Of a stretch of DNA of 64,000 bases, positions 1 to 9,176 are shown piece after piece. Within the stretch, counting starts at the first letter, position 1. Every line of letters starts with the position of its first letter. Source of the stretch: Gallionella sp. Its GTDB lineage: Bacteria; Pseudomonadota; Gammaproteobacteria; Burkholderiales; Gallionellaceae. The stretch covers positions 1 through 64,000 of the forward strand of contig JAUXWM010000087.1 in assembly GCA_030681375.1 (NCBI GenBank). The letters run 5' to 3'. The notes under the pieces were generated by a model that was not told where the DNA came from, did not search any database, and worked only from the letters and a program-made list of their open reading frames with translations. The position numbers and the translations under genes were made by a program.

Positions 1-123
1 CAGGACTATGCAACGAAATGGATGTGGACTTACAATCACGAACGCCCCAACATGGCACTCGGCGGCATCACGCCGAAACAGAAGTTAGATTTTTTAACCA
101 GCTCTACTTTTGACCCCAACTAA
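1..123 (+). mobile_element. IS3-family transposase OrfB, C-terminal end (partial)
   Basis: The reading frame is open from the window edge to the TAA at 121-123, giving 40 residues. They contain the YNHERPNMAL motif typical of the end of the IS3-family integrase core, followed by a GxTPxQK segment. Only the tail of the gene is in the window. The element's right end is probably shortly after the stop: either the run ending in TTACCA at 140, or near 163-166, where a 23-bp sequence also found at 41285 ends. A related transposase scrap lies at 51491-51530. Confidence 0.8.
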
Positions 124-140
124 AAATGGGGGGATTACCA

Positions 141-163
141 CTGAGTTTCAACAGCTAATTGCG
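141..163. repeat. 23-bp dispersed repeat, copy 1
   Basis: This 23-bp sequence, beginning CTGAGTTTCAACAG, recurs exactly at 41285-41307. Here it directly follows the IS3 transposase end. It could be the terminal sequence of the IS, or flanking DNA that happens to be repeated. Confidence 0.6.
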
Positions 164-171
164 TCAGATCG

Positions 172-200
172 AAAAAAAACCGCAGAAATGCGGTTTTTTT
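172..200 (-). terminator. Rho-independent terminator of sspAB
   Basis: A CCGCA/TGCGG stem with a short loop, flanked by A-rich and T-rich runs, lies 19 bases beyond the sspB stop. Read on the minus strand it gives the hairpin and U-tract of an intrinsic terminator. It can also work on the plus strand. Confidence 0.8.
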
Positions 201-218
201 CGGGCTTGCGAATCGCGC

Positions 219-620
219 CTATTTGACGATTTTCAACTGGGGTTTGCGCGCAACCGGTTTGGCATCCGCGTCCCCCTCACCACTGGCGTCGGGGGGCGGC
301 TCCTGCGAATCAGGCCCCTGAAATACCAGCCCCTGCCCGGTTTCCTTGGCAAAGATACCCATCACTGCTTCAACCGGAACCATCAGATCAAACGACGCGC
401 CGCCGAAACGGCCGCCACAGGTGATCATCTCGTTACCCATCTCCAGATTACGCACCGCGCTGGCGCTCATGTTAAGGACAATCTCACCGTCCTTGACGTA
501 AGCGGGCGGCACCTCGGTCTGATCGTTGACGCGCACCGCCAGATACGGTGTCAGGCCACTATCCACACACCATTCATAGATTGCGCGTATCAGATAGGGG
601 CGTGTGGACAAATCACTCAC
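219..620 (-). CDS. sspB: ClpXP protease specificity-enhancing factor SspB
   Basis: This is a 133-residue adaptor that binds ssrA-tagged proteins and delivers them to the cytoplasmic ClpXP protease. The folded domain spans about residues 1-105 (start MSDLSTRPYLIRAIYEWC). A flexible, acidic and Pro/Gly-rich tail follows. It ends in RKPQLKIVK, which matches the ClpX-tethering module at the end of E. coli SspB. The start codon overlaps the sspA stop by four bases, so the pair is translationally coupled. Length and layout are normal for the family. Confidence 0.95.
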   Translation of the reverse strand: MSDLSTRPYLIRAIYEWCVDSGLTPYLAVRVNDQTEVPPAYVKDGEIVLNMSASAVRNLEMGNEMITCGGRFGGASFDLMVPVEAVMGIFAKETGQGLVFQGPDSQEPPPDASGEGDADAKPVARKPQLKIVK

Positions 621-1213
621 TTGCGCATCGCCCTTTCAGCAGGCGTCAGTGAATCGATAAAACCCTGACGCGAGAACAGACGCTCGGCGTATTTCATCAG
701 AGGCGCAGCCTCCTTGCCCATATGAATGCCGTAATGTTCGAGGCGCCACAGCAGGGGGGCAACCGCCACATCCAGCATGGAGAAGTCATTTCCCAGCAAA
801 AATTTTTGCTTGGTGAGGATTTGCGCGAGTTGCGCCAGACTGTCGCGAATGATCAGGCGCGCCTTATCGGCAGGTTTTCCGCCTTGCAGAATAATATCGA
901 CGTTGCTATACAATTCCTGCTCAAAACGGTGCAAAAACAACCGTGCCCGCCCTCTCATGACGGGATCAGCCGGCATCAGCTGCGGATGCGGAAAACGTTC
1001 ATCAATGTATTCATTGATAATATTTGCCTCGGTCAGTATCAGGTCACGCTCAACCAGTACCGGCACTTTGCTGTATGGATTGATGGCAGCCAGATCTTCA
1101 TTCCTGTCTATCTGGTCAACATCAATAACTTCAAAATCCATACCTTTCTCAAACAGTACAATCCGGCAACGGTGAGAATATGGACACGAGGTGCCCGAAT
1201 ACAATCGCATCAT
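617..1213 (-). CDS. sspA: Stringent starvation protein A (GST-fold RNA polymerase-binding protein)
   Basis: This 198-residue protein has an N-terminal thioredoxin-like domain and a C-terminal helical GST domain. SspA proteins bind RNA polymerase and alter transcription in stationary phase and under stress; they are not active GSTs. The start (RLYSGTSCPYSHRCR) and the PHP surface motif at residues 75-77 (ERFPHPQLMP), needed for function in E. coli SspA, are both present. The gene sits just downstream of petABC and is coupled to sspB, the usual betaproteobacterial arrangement. There are two possible Met starts in a row; either gives essentially the same protein. Confidence 0.95.
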   Translation of the reverse strand: MMRLYSGTSCPYSHRCRIVLFEKGMDFEVIDVDQIDRNEDLAAINPYSKVPVLVERDLILTEANIINEYIDERFPHPQLMPADPVMRGRARLFLHRFEQELYSNVDIILQGGKPADKARLIIRDSLAQLAQILTKQKFLLGNDFSMLDVAVAPLLWRLEHYGIHMGKEAAPLMKYAERLFSRQGFIDSLTPAERAMRK

Positions 1214-1240
1214 GAAAACAACCTATCTATTAAAGCCCAA

Positions 1241-1275
1241 CAAAAAAACCAAAAGGCGGGACCGATGATCCCGCC
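1241..1275 (-). terminator. Rho-independent terminator after petC
   Basis: GGCGGGA (1255-1261) pairs with TCCCGCC (1269-1275). On the minus strand the stem is followed by a T-rich tract. It sits about 65 bases past the petC stop and separates the bc1 operon from sspAB. Confidence 0.8.
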
Positions 1276-1339
1276 ATAATGGCACTTGTCACTACCGCAC
1301 GGAAACTATCACAAGTTCACCGTGCAATTCAAGTCTAGT

Positions 1340-2065
1340 TTAGTGAATATCCTTCCAGATTTCCTTTTTCAGCGCATAAACAAGCAGGAACATCAGAGAA
1401 AGGAAACCCAATACGATCCAGCCCAGCTGATAACGCACCATCTTGGCGGGTTCACCCATAAACACCAGGAAGTTGGTCAGATCGGCAACAGCGGCATCAT
1501 AGGCAACCGGAGTCAGGGAACCCGGCGTTTTCAATACCAGCTTGCCCGCGCCGTGACCTTCATGGCTTTCCAGCTCCTGTTCACCCTGCAAGTCCGCCAT
1601 CACGTGCGGCATCGCTACCCCGGGAAACACGGTGTTGTTCCAGCCGGAAGGACGCGTGCTGTCGATGTGGAATCCACGCAGATAACTGTAAAGCCAGTCT
1701 GCGCTGCGTGAACGGGAAATCACGCTCAGATCAGGCGGGGTTACGCCGAAAGCCAGCTTGGCCGAGTTGGCATCCATCGTTGCCAGCATGGTCGAACCAA
1801 CCTTAACGTCTTCCGGCAGTTGCAGATCAACCTTGATCTGCTCTTCAGACATACCGATGTCGCCCAGGCGGTTGTAACGCATGGAAACAGCAGAATGACA
1901 GGCCAGACATCTGGAGGTAAACAGCTTAGCACCGCGCTGCAGGGATGCGGTGTCTTGCAGATTCACCGGAGCCGCATCCAGATGGACAGCAGCACCGCTG
2001 GCTATCGCCACGGCGGGCATTGCCACAAGCAGTGCCACCGCGCAGAGTTTTTTGATAATTTTCAT
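1340..2065 (-). CDS. petC: Ubiquinol-cytochrome c reductase, cytochrome c1 subunit
   Basis: This is the cytochrome c1 of the bc1 complex (complex III). It carries electrons from the Rieske centre to soluble cytochromes c on the periplasmic side. The 241 residues comprise an N-terminal signal peptide (about 1-23), the haem attachment site CLACH at residues 53-57, a likely Met axial ligand in the VAMPH region near residue 150, and one C-terminal membrane anchor (about 213-233) ending in a basic tail. It is the last gene of petABC, 19 bases after petB. It is shorter than mitochondrial-type c1 fused forms and typical of betaproteobacteria. Confidence 0.97.
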   Translation of the reverse strand: MKIIKKLCAVALLVAMPAVAIASGAAVHLDAAPVNLQDTASLQRGAKLFTSRCLACHSAVSMRYNRLGDIGMSEEQIKVDLQLPEDVKVGSTMLATMDANSAKLAFGVTPPDLSVISRSRSADWLYSYLRGFHIDSTRPSGWNNTVFPGVAMPHVMADLQGEQELESHEGHGAGKLVLKTPGSLTPVAYDAAVADLTNFLVFMGEPAKMVRYQLGWIVLGFLSLMFLLVYALKKEIWKDIH

Positions 2066-2084
2066 GTCTACAAACCTTTCTGTT

Positions 2085-3323
2085 CTATTTGAACGTAACG
2101 CGATCAGGCTCAGGCTTGCACTTGTCGATCTTGGTATACCAAGGCATCAGCAAGAAGAAAGCGAAATACACCACTGCCAGAATCTGCGAGAACACCGTAT
2201 AAGTCGGCGTAGAAGGCATCAGACCCAACCAGCCCAGACCAACAAAACTCACCACAAAGGAAGCGAGGAATGCCTTGTAGAGCGGGCCGCGATAACGAAT
2301 GGACTTGACCTTGCCGCGATCCAGCCAGGGCAGGAAGAAGAAGGCCACTGTCGCAATACCCATCGCCACTACACCAGGGAACTGGGAACCGAATAACGGT
2401 GGTACCGCACGCAGAATCGCGTAGTAAGGCGTGAAATACCATACGGGCGCAATATGTTCAGGCGTTTTCATCGGATTGGCTGGAACAAAGTTGTTGTATT
2501 CCAGGAAATAGCCGCCCATGTCCGGTGCGAAAAACACGATCGCACAGAACACAATCAGGAAGCCCATCACGCCGACTCCGTCCTTTACCGTGTAATACGG
2601 ATGGAAAGGAATTCCGTCCAGCGGTTTGCCGTTGGCATCCTTGTGCTTCTTGATTTCAATGCCGTCAGGATTGTTGGAACCTACCTCATGCAAGGCAACC
2701 AGGTGAGCAATAACGATCAACACCAGAATCAGCGGTATGGCAACAACGTGCAGTGCAAAAAAGCGATTGAGCGTGATGTCGGAAACAACGAAATCACCGC
2801 GTATCAGGATAGCCAGGTCATGACCGATGAAAGGTACCGACGAGAACAGGTTGACAATCACCTGCGCGCCCCAGAACGACATCTGACCCCATGGCAACAG
2901 ATAACCCATGAAGGCTTCACCCATCAACGCCAGATAGATGATCATGCCGATAATCCACAGCAATTCACGCGGCTTACGATAGGATCCGTACATTATGCCA
3001 CGGAACATATGCAGATAAATCACCACGAAAAACATCGAAGCGCCGGTTGAATGTATGTAGCGCAGCAACCAGCCCCATTGCACGTCGCGCATGATGTACT
3101 CGACCGAGTTGAATGCAAACAAGGCATCAGGCTTGTAATTCATGGTCAGGAAAATGCCGCTGACGATTTGAATCACCAGCAACAACATCGCCAGCGAACC
3201 GAAGAAATACCAGAAGTTGAAATTTTTCGGCGCGTAATACTCAGACACATGTTCTTTCCACATGGAAACCAGTGGAAAACGTTCATCTATCCAGCCTACC
3301 AGTTTAGTGAGCAAATTCATCAT
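2085..3323 (-). CDS. petB: Ubiquinol-cytochrome c reductase, cytochrome b subunit
   Basis: This 412-residue integral membrane subunit of the bc1 complex holds the two b-type haems and the two quinone sites. The helix-B and helix-D histidine pairs are visible (RYIHSTGA...YLHMFRG and FALHVVA...AHLVALHE). The Qo-site segment reads PVWYFTPYYAILR, the betaproteobacterial variant of the PEWY motif. About eight membrane helices are apparent. Its start overlaps the Rieske gene stop by four bases, and petC follows at once. Confidence 0.97.
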   Translation of the reverse strand: MMNLLTKLVGWIDERFPLVSMWKEHVSEYYAPKNFNFWYFFGSLAMLLLVIQIVSGIFLTMNYKPDALFAFNSVEYIMRDVQWGWLLRYIHSTGASMFFVVIYLHMFRGIMYGSYRKPRELLWIIGMIIYLALMGEAFMGYLLPWGQMSFWGAQVIVNLFSSVPFIGHDLAILIRGDFVVSDITLNRFFALHVVAIPLILVLIVIAHLVALHEVGSNNPDGIEIKKHKDANGKPLDGIPFHPYYTVKDGVGVMGFLIVFCAIVFFAPDMGGYFLEYNNFVPANPMKTPEHIAPVWYFTPYYAILRAVPPLFGSQFPGVVAMGIATVAFFFLPWLDRGKVKSIRYRGPLYKAFLASFVVSFVGLGWLGLMPSTPTYTVFSQILAVVYFAFFLLMPWYTKIDKCKPEPDRVTFK

Positions 3324-3913
3324 GCTTTCCCCTTGCTGTCGTCACCGATCATCAGACGGGTATCGCTGAGATACTTGTGAGGCGGAATAATCAGGTTGGT
3401 TGGCGCCGGAACACCCTTGAACACGCGTGCAGCCAAGTCAAAACGGGAACCATGACATGGGCAGAACCATCCACCCGCCCAATTTGCGCCCAAATCTGCT
3501 GGCGCAACTTCAGGACGGAAAGTAGGTGAGCAACCCAGATGGGTACACACGCCCAGCACAACCAGGAATTCGGGTTTGATGGAGCGGGTCGGATTGTTGC
3601 AATATTCCGGCTGCTGTGGAACTTCAGATGTCGGGTCAGCCAATTCCGCGTCATGCTTAGTGAGAATGTCGAGCATTTCCTGGGTGCGGTGGACTATCCA
3701 CACTGGCTTACCCTGCCATTCCACGCTCATCATTGCGCCGGGCTCAATCCCGCTCACATCCACTTCAATCGGCGCACCTGCCGCCTTGGCGCGTTCGCTC
3801 GGCATCAGGCTCAGCACAAACGGCGCGCCTGCCCCGGCAGCGGCCACACCGCCCGCCGCAGCGCTTGCCGCGATCAACAGCCGACGCTTATTGTTATCTA
3901 CATTCTCACTCAT
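3320..3913 (-). CDS. petA: Ubiquinol-cytochrome c reductase, Rieske iron-sulfur subunit
   Basis: This 197-residue 2Fe-2S Rieske protein takes electrons from ubiquinol and passes them to cytochrome c1. A twin-arginine-type N-terminus (NKRRLLIAAS) leads an uncleaved membrane anchor of about residues 11-37, in keeping with Tat export of the folded cluster protein; tatABC lies nearby. Cluster ligands are in CTHLGC (123-128) and CPCHGS (151-156). It is the first gene of the operon. A perfect 19-bp palindrome lies about 37 bases before its start. Confidence 0.97.
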   Translation of the reverse strand: MSENVDNNKRRLLIAASAAAGGVAAAGAGAPFVLSLMPSERAKAAGAPIEVDVSGIEPGAMMSVEWQGKPVWIVHRTQEMLDILTKHDAELADPTSEVPQQPEYCNNPTRSIKPEFLVVLGVCTHLGCSPTFRPEVAPADLGANWAGGWFCPCHGSRFDLAARVFKGVPAPTNLIIPPHKYLSDTRLMIGDDSKGKA

Positions 3914-3949
3914 AATTCCTCATCCCTATTTATTGGTAGCGTTACTATT

Positions 3950-3968
3950 CAATCAACTAAGTTGATTG
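3950..3968. promoter_or_regulatory. Palindromic candidate operator upstream of petABC
   Basis: CAATCAACT and AGTTGATTG flank a single central A, a perfect 9+9 palindrome. It lies 37 bases upstream of the petA start, where a promoter or leader would be. The base composition and position suit binding of a dimeric regulator, but I cannot name the factor. A short hairpin in the 5' leader is the alternative. Confidence 0.45.
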
Positions 3969-4096
3969 TCACTATTATTCTTATTTTTTCATGGTAGCGG
4001 TCGCCGGGAAAACACCTGCAAATTCCTGCACCCCGGCAAAACCTGATTGCCAACCGTGAATACTACATAGCAAAACCGGACACGGCCAGCAAAACA

Positions 4097-4128
4097 TGAT
4101 AAATCACTGTAATTGCAATGATTTATCA
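4097..4128. promoter_or_regulatory. Inverted repeat TGATAAATCA-N12-TGATTTATCA
   Basis: Two perfect complementary 10-mers are separated by 12 bases, between the small cytochrome gene (ends 4145) and the petABC promoter region. There is no adjacent T-run, so a regulator-binding site or mRNA-end structure is more likely than a classical terminator. Function unknown. Confidence 0.4.
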
Positions 4129-4144
4129 GTGCTTGGTTATATAC

Positions 4145-4564
4145 TTAATTATTCTTTGCACCCTGCTGAACCCATTTCCTCAGGGTCAGAATGTATTGCC
4201 TGTCCAGCGTGCCGGACGCATTCAAGCCGGCTGGCATTTTCAGGCCGCGATTGGTGCCGGTAAGCAGCTTGGTAAACGTGCTGGTCTCGCTATCACCCGG
4301 CTTGACGACGGCACCGTATTTGGTTCCTTTCATCAGACTCTCGTAGGTGCTCATATCCAGGCCACTCTTGACATAACCCTTCCCGCCCGGGATATGACAA
4401 TTCAAACAGTAATCATGGATGATAGGCTGCACGTCACTCTTGAAGCTGATCTCTCCGCCCCCGGTCAGCTTGAGCGCGCCCAACTCGGCTCCGGATGATT
4501 CGGCAAACGCGTTAAATGAAAGCGCCAATAGAACGGACACACTCAGCAAAAACTTTATTTTCAT
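4145..4564 (-). CDS. Small periplasmic c-type cytochrome-like protein
   Basis: This is a 139-residue secreted protein with a signal peptide (MKIKFLLSVSVLLALSFNAFA) and one haem-binding site, CLNCH, in the context VQPIIHDYCLNCH. That context resembles the cytochrome c-like domains annotated as planctomycete-type cytochrome C, which often have a late Met ligand (here KMPAG). I chose the ATG at 4564 because GGAGGC precedes it at good spacing; an upstream ATG would add six residues. It is transcribed in the petABC direction but upstream of it, with its own spacer. A role in periplasmic electron transfer is inferred. Confidence 0.75.
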   Translation of the reverse strand: MKIKFLLSVSVLLALSFNAFAESSGAELGALKLTGGGEISFKSDVQPIIHDYCLNCHIPGGKGYVKSGLDMSTYESLMKGTKYGAVVKPGDSETSTFTKLLTGTNRGLKMPAGLNASGTLDRQYILTLRKWVQQGAKNN

Positions 4565-4768
4565 ATCGCCTCCAAAATACAACCGCCATTAATTCTTATT
4601 TGCACTTAACGATGGCTTTATTACTGCTTGCAGCGGAACGGCGCTGCCCCGTCTATCGTTCCAAATCCTTTAATACCCGACAAATTTCGCACGTGAAACC
4701 ACATGCTAAAAAATCAAGTTCGCAATACTACGCAACACACCGTGAATTTGCAATGCTCAGCCGGGCGG

Positions 4769-5515
4769 CTAAACCGGGTTATTTTGATCGAAGAAACGGT
4801 GTTCCAGCGCGAACCGGCCGGCCAGATGTGCGCCCAGCGCCTGAATACCCAGGCGCTCTGTCGCATGATGCCCGGCTGCAATAAAAGCCACGCCTGTCTC
4901 ATGGGCCAGATGGAAATTTTGTTCGGAGATTTCACCGGTCAAAAAGGCATCCACGCCCTGCGCGATGGCCGCCTCAAAGTAGCCTTGCGCCCCCCCGCTG
5001 CACCACGCCACCCTGCTTATGACTTTGGAAGCTTCACCGATGACCTGTGGCTTGCGCTGCAAACCCTGCTCGATTTGCTCCGCAAACGACGACAGTGTCC
5101 GAGGCGTTTCCAGCACACCGAAACACGCGACATTTTGTTCGCCGAACCTGCCCTGCTCTGTCATGCCTAGCAACTTGCCCAGACGCGCATTGTTACCCAG
5201 TTCGGCATGCGCATCGAGCGGCAGATGATAAGCCAGCAGGCTCACATCATTGCGTAACAATTGCGCAATGCGCCGCTTTTTGATACCGACGATGCAGGCA
5301 TCTTCATTGCGCCAGAAATACCCGTGATGCACCAGTATCGCGTCCGCACCCCAGGCAATCGCTTCGTCCAGCACCTGCTGGGACGCGGTTACGGCCGTGG
5401 CGATACGCTGCACTCGCGTGCGCCCTTCTACTTGCACGCCATTCGGGCAGTAATCCTTGAACAGCGTAGTTTGCAACAGGCTTGCGTTATAATCGCGCAA
5501 TTCATCAAGCTTCAT
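4769..5515 (-). CDS. NIF3/DUF34 family dinuclear metal protein (GTP cyclohydrolase I type 2-like)
   Basis: This 248-residue protein matches the short bacterial NIF3 form (YbgI-like). It forms toroidal hexamers with a two-metal site per subunit. Metal-binding histidines are visible in LVHHGYFWRNE (about residues 62-72) and near the end in AAGHHATERLG. The biochemical role is unsettled; metal insertion or hydrolase activity have been proposed. A GGGAG Shine-Dalgarno precedes the ATG. It is divergent from the DegS-like protease, with a 55-base shared promoter region. Confidence 0.9.
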   Translation of the reverse strand: MKLDELRDYNASLLQTTLFKDYCPNGVQVEGRTRVQRIATAVTASQQVLDEAIAWGADAILVHHGYFWRNEDACIVGIKKRRIAQLLRNDVSLLAYHLPLDAHAELGNNARLGKLLGMTEQGRFGEQNVACFGVLETPRTLSSFAEQIEQGLQRKPQVIGEASKVISRVAWCSGGAQGYFEAAIAQGVDAFLTGEISEQNFHLAHETGVAFIAAGHHATERLGIQALGAHLAGRFALEHRFFDQNNPV

Positions 5516-5570
5516 GTAACTCCCAACGGATTATTATATTTCTACCTAAAACGATCAGGTTCATCTTACC

Positions 5571-6728
5571 ATGCGTAAACACTGGCTGTTATTTACACAA
5601 ACCGTAACCATCGCGCTGGCGCTGCTGTTCATCATCCATACGCTAAAACCCGAGTTATTGCCGAATGCGGCACGCAACGGCGTGGTCACGCTATATGAAA
5701 GTCCGACGCAGCCCGCCGACAGCACCCTGCCCGTCACCGGTCTGAGCAGTGCCGCAAAAAAGGCCATGCCCTCGGTAGTGAACATCTTCACCAGCACGAC
5801 CATCAAGACCCCCATTAACCCCTTCATGGACGATCCGCGCTTCCGCTTTTTCTTCGGTGATCAACTCGGTGACAGCAACCCACAACGCAGCTCCAGTCTG
5901 GGATCGGGCGTCATCTTCAGCGCAGACGGCTTCATCCTGACCAACCACCACGTTGTAGAGGCCGCCGATCAGATTGAAGTCGCGCTTGCAGATGGTCGCA
6001 AGGCACGTGCGCATGTGATCGGATCAGACCCGGAAACCGATCTAGCCGTGATTAAGGTAGATATGCCCGGCAGCCTGCCCGCCATCACCTTCGGCCATCC
6101 CGAAAGTGCGCATGTCGGCGACATGGTGCTGGCCATAGGCAATCCCTTCGGCGTCGGCCAAACCGTTACCATGGGCATCATCAGCGCGCTCAAACGCGAC
6201 CATCTCGGTCTGAACACCTTTGAAAATTTTATTCAAACGGATGCCGCGATCAATCCAGGCAATTCCGGTGGCGCACTGGTGGATATAAACGGCAACCTGA
6301 TAGGCATCAACAGCGCAATCTATTCCCCGAACGGGGGTTCGCTGGGTATCGGTTTTGCGATACCTGCAACAGTCGCGAAAAAGACTATGGAACAAATCAT
6401 TCAGCACGGATCGGTGACACGCGGCTGGATAGGCGCCGGCATACAGGAACTCACCCCCGAACTGGCCGAATCCTTCAAGCTGAGTAGCGCCAATGGCGTA
6501 TTGATTACCGAGATCATACGCAATAGCCCGGCTGAAAAAGCCGGCATGAAGAGAGGCGACATTCTGGTGTCCATTGACGACAAATCCATCAACAACTGGA
6601 GTGCCATGCTGGAGACCGTTGCCAACCTGCCGCCCGGCAAGTCCGCCATCATCAAACTGGTGCGCAATGGAGCCGAAATAATTTTACCGGTCAAAATCGG
6701 CAAACGCCCGAAACCCAAGGCTCAGTAA
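5571..6728 (+). CDS. DegS/AlgW-type membrane-anchored serine protease with one PDZ domain
   Basis: This 385-residue HtrA-family protease has a single N-terminal membrane anchor (about 8-24) and a trypsin-like domain with His127 (LTNHHVV), Asp157 (PETDLAV) and Ser232 (NPGNSGGAL). One PDZ domain follows (about 285-370). A single PDZ plus a membrane anchor matches DegS/AlgW, the periplasmic sensor proteases that cut anti-sigma factors in envelope stress, rather than DegP. No rpoE or rseA is in the window. Location beside tatC is common in betaproteobacteria. Confidence 0.9.
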   Translation: MRKHWLLFTQTVTIALALLFIIHTLKPELLPNAARNGVVTLYESPTQPADSTLPVTGLSSAAKKAMPSVVNIFTSTTIKTPINPFMDDPRFRFFFGDQLGDSNPQRSSSLGSGVIFSADGFILTNHHVVEAADQIEVALADGRKARAHVIGSDPETDLAVIKVDMPGSLPAITFGHPESAHVGDMVLAIGNPFGVGQTVTMGIISALKRDHLGLNTFENFIQTDAAINPGNSGGALVDINGNLIGINSAIYSPNGGSLGIGFAIPATVAKKTMEQIIQHGSVTRGWIGAGIQELTPELAESFKLSSANGVLITEIIRNSPAEKAGMKRGDILVSIDDKSINNWSAMLETVANLPPGKSAIIKLVRNGAEIILPVKIGKRPKPKAQ

Positions 6729-6780
6729 TTCGTTCCGGGCAAGACTAGGTAATTCGATCTGGGCAATTCGTGAATGACCC

Positions 6781-7508
6781 CTACGTTGAGGGCTTTTCAA
6801 CCGGCTTCATCCAGTTCGCCACCACGATGCCCGCTTCGTACAACAACCACAGCGGCACTGCCAGCATGAACTGCGAAACCACATCCGGAGGAGTAAAGAT
6901 CGCACCGATCACAAATGCGCCCACCACAACATAAGGGCGAATCTCGCGCAATTTCGCTATGCTGACCATACCCATGCGCACCAGCACGACCACCGCAACC
7001 GGCACCTGGAAAGTAATGCCGAATGCCATAAACATGGACAACACAAAGCTGAGGTATTTATCGATGTCGGTCATTACCGCCACGCCAACCGGCGCGGACG
7101 CGGTGATAAATCCGAACACCACCGGGAATACCACGAAGTACGCAAATGCCATACCACAGAAAAACAGTATCACGCTGGCGGCGATCAACGGCACAATCAG
7201 CCGTTTTTCGTGTTCATATAAACCGGGGGCGACGAAACGCCACACTTGATACAACAGATAAGGCAGCGCGATCAGGAAAGCCGTCATCAGCGCCACCTTG
7301 AGCGGCACGATAAACGGCGTGATGACATCGGTAGCGATCATCTGCCCGCCCTTGGGCAGCTTGGCTAACAGCGGTTGCGCCAGCAGTGCGTAAAGATCTG
7401 CCGCCCAGGGAAACAGGCAGACGAAGATCAGCAACAAGACGATGACCGAATGCAGCAGACGCGTGCGCAATTCGATCAGATGCGCGATCAGGCTTTCAGT
7501 GGTACTCA

Positions 7509-7509
<1 letters not shown>
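6781..7509 (-). CDS. tatC: Twin-arginine translocase subunit TatC
   Basis: This 242-residue polytopic inner-membrane protein is the signal-peptide receptor of the Tat export system. Six hydrophobic helices are visible. The conserved N-terminal region (HLIELRTRLLHSV) and the periplasmic loop segment VVFGFITAS are present. It overlaps the tatB stop by one base and is the last gene of the his-HIT-tat transcript. Likely clients in the window include the Rieske protein PetA. Confidence 0.97.
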
Positions 7510-8079
<570 letters not shown>

Positions 8080-8427
8080 TTAACTGCGCCGCACCATGGG
8101 CGGAATATTGCCTCCGCCGATGACGTGTATATGTAAATGGAAAATTTCCTGACCACCACCGCGACCGGTGTTAATCACCGTGCGAAAACCCTGATCCAGC
8201 CCCTGCTGTCTGGCAAGTTCGGGAACCAACAACAGCATTCTACCCAGCAAAGCGGCATGTGTAGCATCCGCCTCCGCGAGCGAGACCAGATGCAACTTCG
8301 GAATCAGCATAAAATGCACCGGCGCCACCGGGTTGATATCATGAAACGCCAGTATCTCGTCGTCTTCATAGACCTTACGGCAAGGAATATCGCCGCGTGT
8401 TATCTTGCAAAACAGGCAGTCGCTCAT
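8080..8427 (-). CDS. hinT: HIT-family nucleotide hydrolase (HinT-like)
   Basis: This 115-residue histidine-triad protein carries the HLHIHV active-site motif near residue 100 and an N-terminal CLFCKI segment. HinT enzymes hydrolyse purine nucleotide phosphoramidates in the cytoplasm. It sits between hisE and tatA, the standard betaproteobacterial position, and is two bases from the hisE stop, so it is cotranscribed. Confidence 0.93.
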   Translation of the reverse strand: MSDCLFCKITRGDIPCRKVYEDDEILAFHDINPVAPVHFMLIPKLHLVSLAEADATHAALLGRMLLLVPELARQQGLDQGFRTVINTGRGGGQEIFHLHIHVIGGGNIPPMVRRS

Positions 8428-8429
8428 GC

Positions 8430-8747
8430 TTATTCCTTATTCCGGCTGTTCTTTTCCGTAATGCCCGACAATCCTTCGCGGCGTGCCAATTCATTCAGCA
8501 CATCGTCTGCGCTCAAACCATGGTGCGCCAGCATCACCATACTGTGAAACCATAAATCAGCCGTTTCATAGACGATATGGGCTTTATCGCCCTCCTTGCT
8601 AGCCAGAATCGTCTCAACCGCTTCCTCACCCAGCTTTTTCAGGATAGCGTCTTCACCCTTGCTGAACAACTTGGCGACGTAAGAACTATCCGGCGACGCC
8701 AACTTGCGCGCCTCTATCGTTTGGGTCAGTGTCTGTAAAATTGTCAT
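8430..8747 (-). CDS. hisE: Phosphoribosyl-ATP pyrophosphatase
   Basis: Second step of histidine synthesis: hydrolysis of phosphoribosyl-ATP to phosphoribosyl-AMP. The all-alpha MazG-like fold shows the KLGEEAVET and YETADLWFH motifs that bind metal and substrate. I prefer the ATG at 8747 (105 residues), because AGGA lies five bases before it; the ATG six bases upstream overlaps that Shine-Dalgarno. A tandem heptamer repeat (8767-8790) separates it from hisI. Confidence 0.95.
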   Translation of the reverse strand: MTILQTLTQTIEARKLASPDSSYVAKLFSKGEDAILKKLGEEAVETILASKEGDKAHIVYETADLWFHSMVMLAHHGLSADDVLNELARREGLSGITEKNSRNKE

Positions 8748-8766
8748 ACTCATCCTAAAAAATCAA

Positions 8767-8790
8767 CTAGCGACTAACGACTAACGACTG
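8767..8790. repeat. Heptamer tandem repeat, unit CTAACGA (about 3 copies)
   Basis: Units CTAGCGA, CTAACGA, CTAACGA and a partial CTG fill most of the hisI-hisE spacer inside the his operon. It is the first of the 7-bp tandem arrays in this window, which have different unit sequences but the same period. Confidence 0.8.
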
Positions 8791-9176
8791 TTTTTATATA
8801 TCTCATCCGGCGATTTAAGCACCGCATCCACGTCCTGCCACACACCCTGTTCCAGACGGCTGAAGAAGCAGCTTTGCCGCCCGGTATGACAGGCTATGCC
8901 GCCTTGTTGTTCAACTTGCAGCAAGATTACATCTGCATCGCAATCCAGGCGGATTTCCCTGACCTTTTGTATATGCCCTGACTCTTCACCCTTATGCCAG
9001 AGTTTCTTGCGCGAACGCGACCAGTACACCGCCTCGCTCTTCTGCCAGGTCAGCCTCAAGGCCTCGCGGTTCATCCAGGCCACCATCAACACCCGCCCCG
9101 TCACGGCATCCTGAGCGATAGCCGGAACCAGACCGTCATCCGACCAGTTCACCTTGTTTAACCATGCCTCGCTCAT
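8781..9176 (-). CDS. hisI: Phosphoribosyl-AMP cyclohydrolase
   Basis: Third step of histidine synthesis: opening of the adenine ring of phosphoribosyl-AMP. The 131 residues show the conserved [28 protein letters not shown] and [15 protein letters not shown] segments and the zinc-binding CHTGRQSCF. It is the stand-alone form, with hisE as a separate gene. Its start overlaps the hisF stop by four bases. Its last codons lie in the heptamer array, ending IYKNSR, so the repeat may have set the C-terminus. Confidence 0.95.
   Translation of the reverse strand: MSEAWLNKVNWSDDGLVPAIAQDAVTGRVLMVAWMNREALRLTWQKSEAVYWSRSRKKLWHKGEESGHIQKVREIRLDCDADVILLQVEQQGGIACHTGRQSCFFSRLEQGVWQDVDAVLKSPDEIYKNSR

Noticed and set aside
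4097..4128. Intrinsic terminator of the small cytochrome gene
   Set aside because: The stem is AT-rich, has a 12-base loop and lacks a following T-run, so I list it as a possible regulatory inverted repeat instead.
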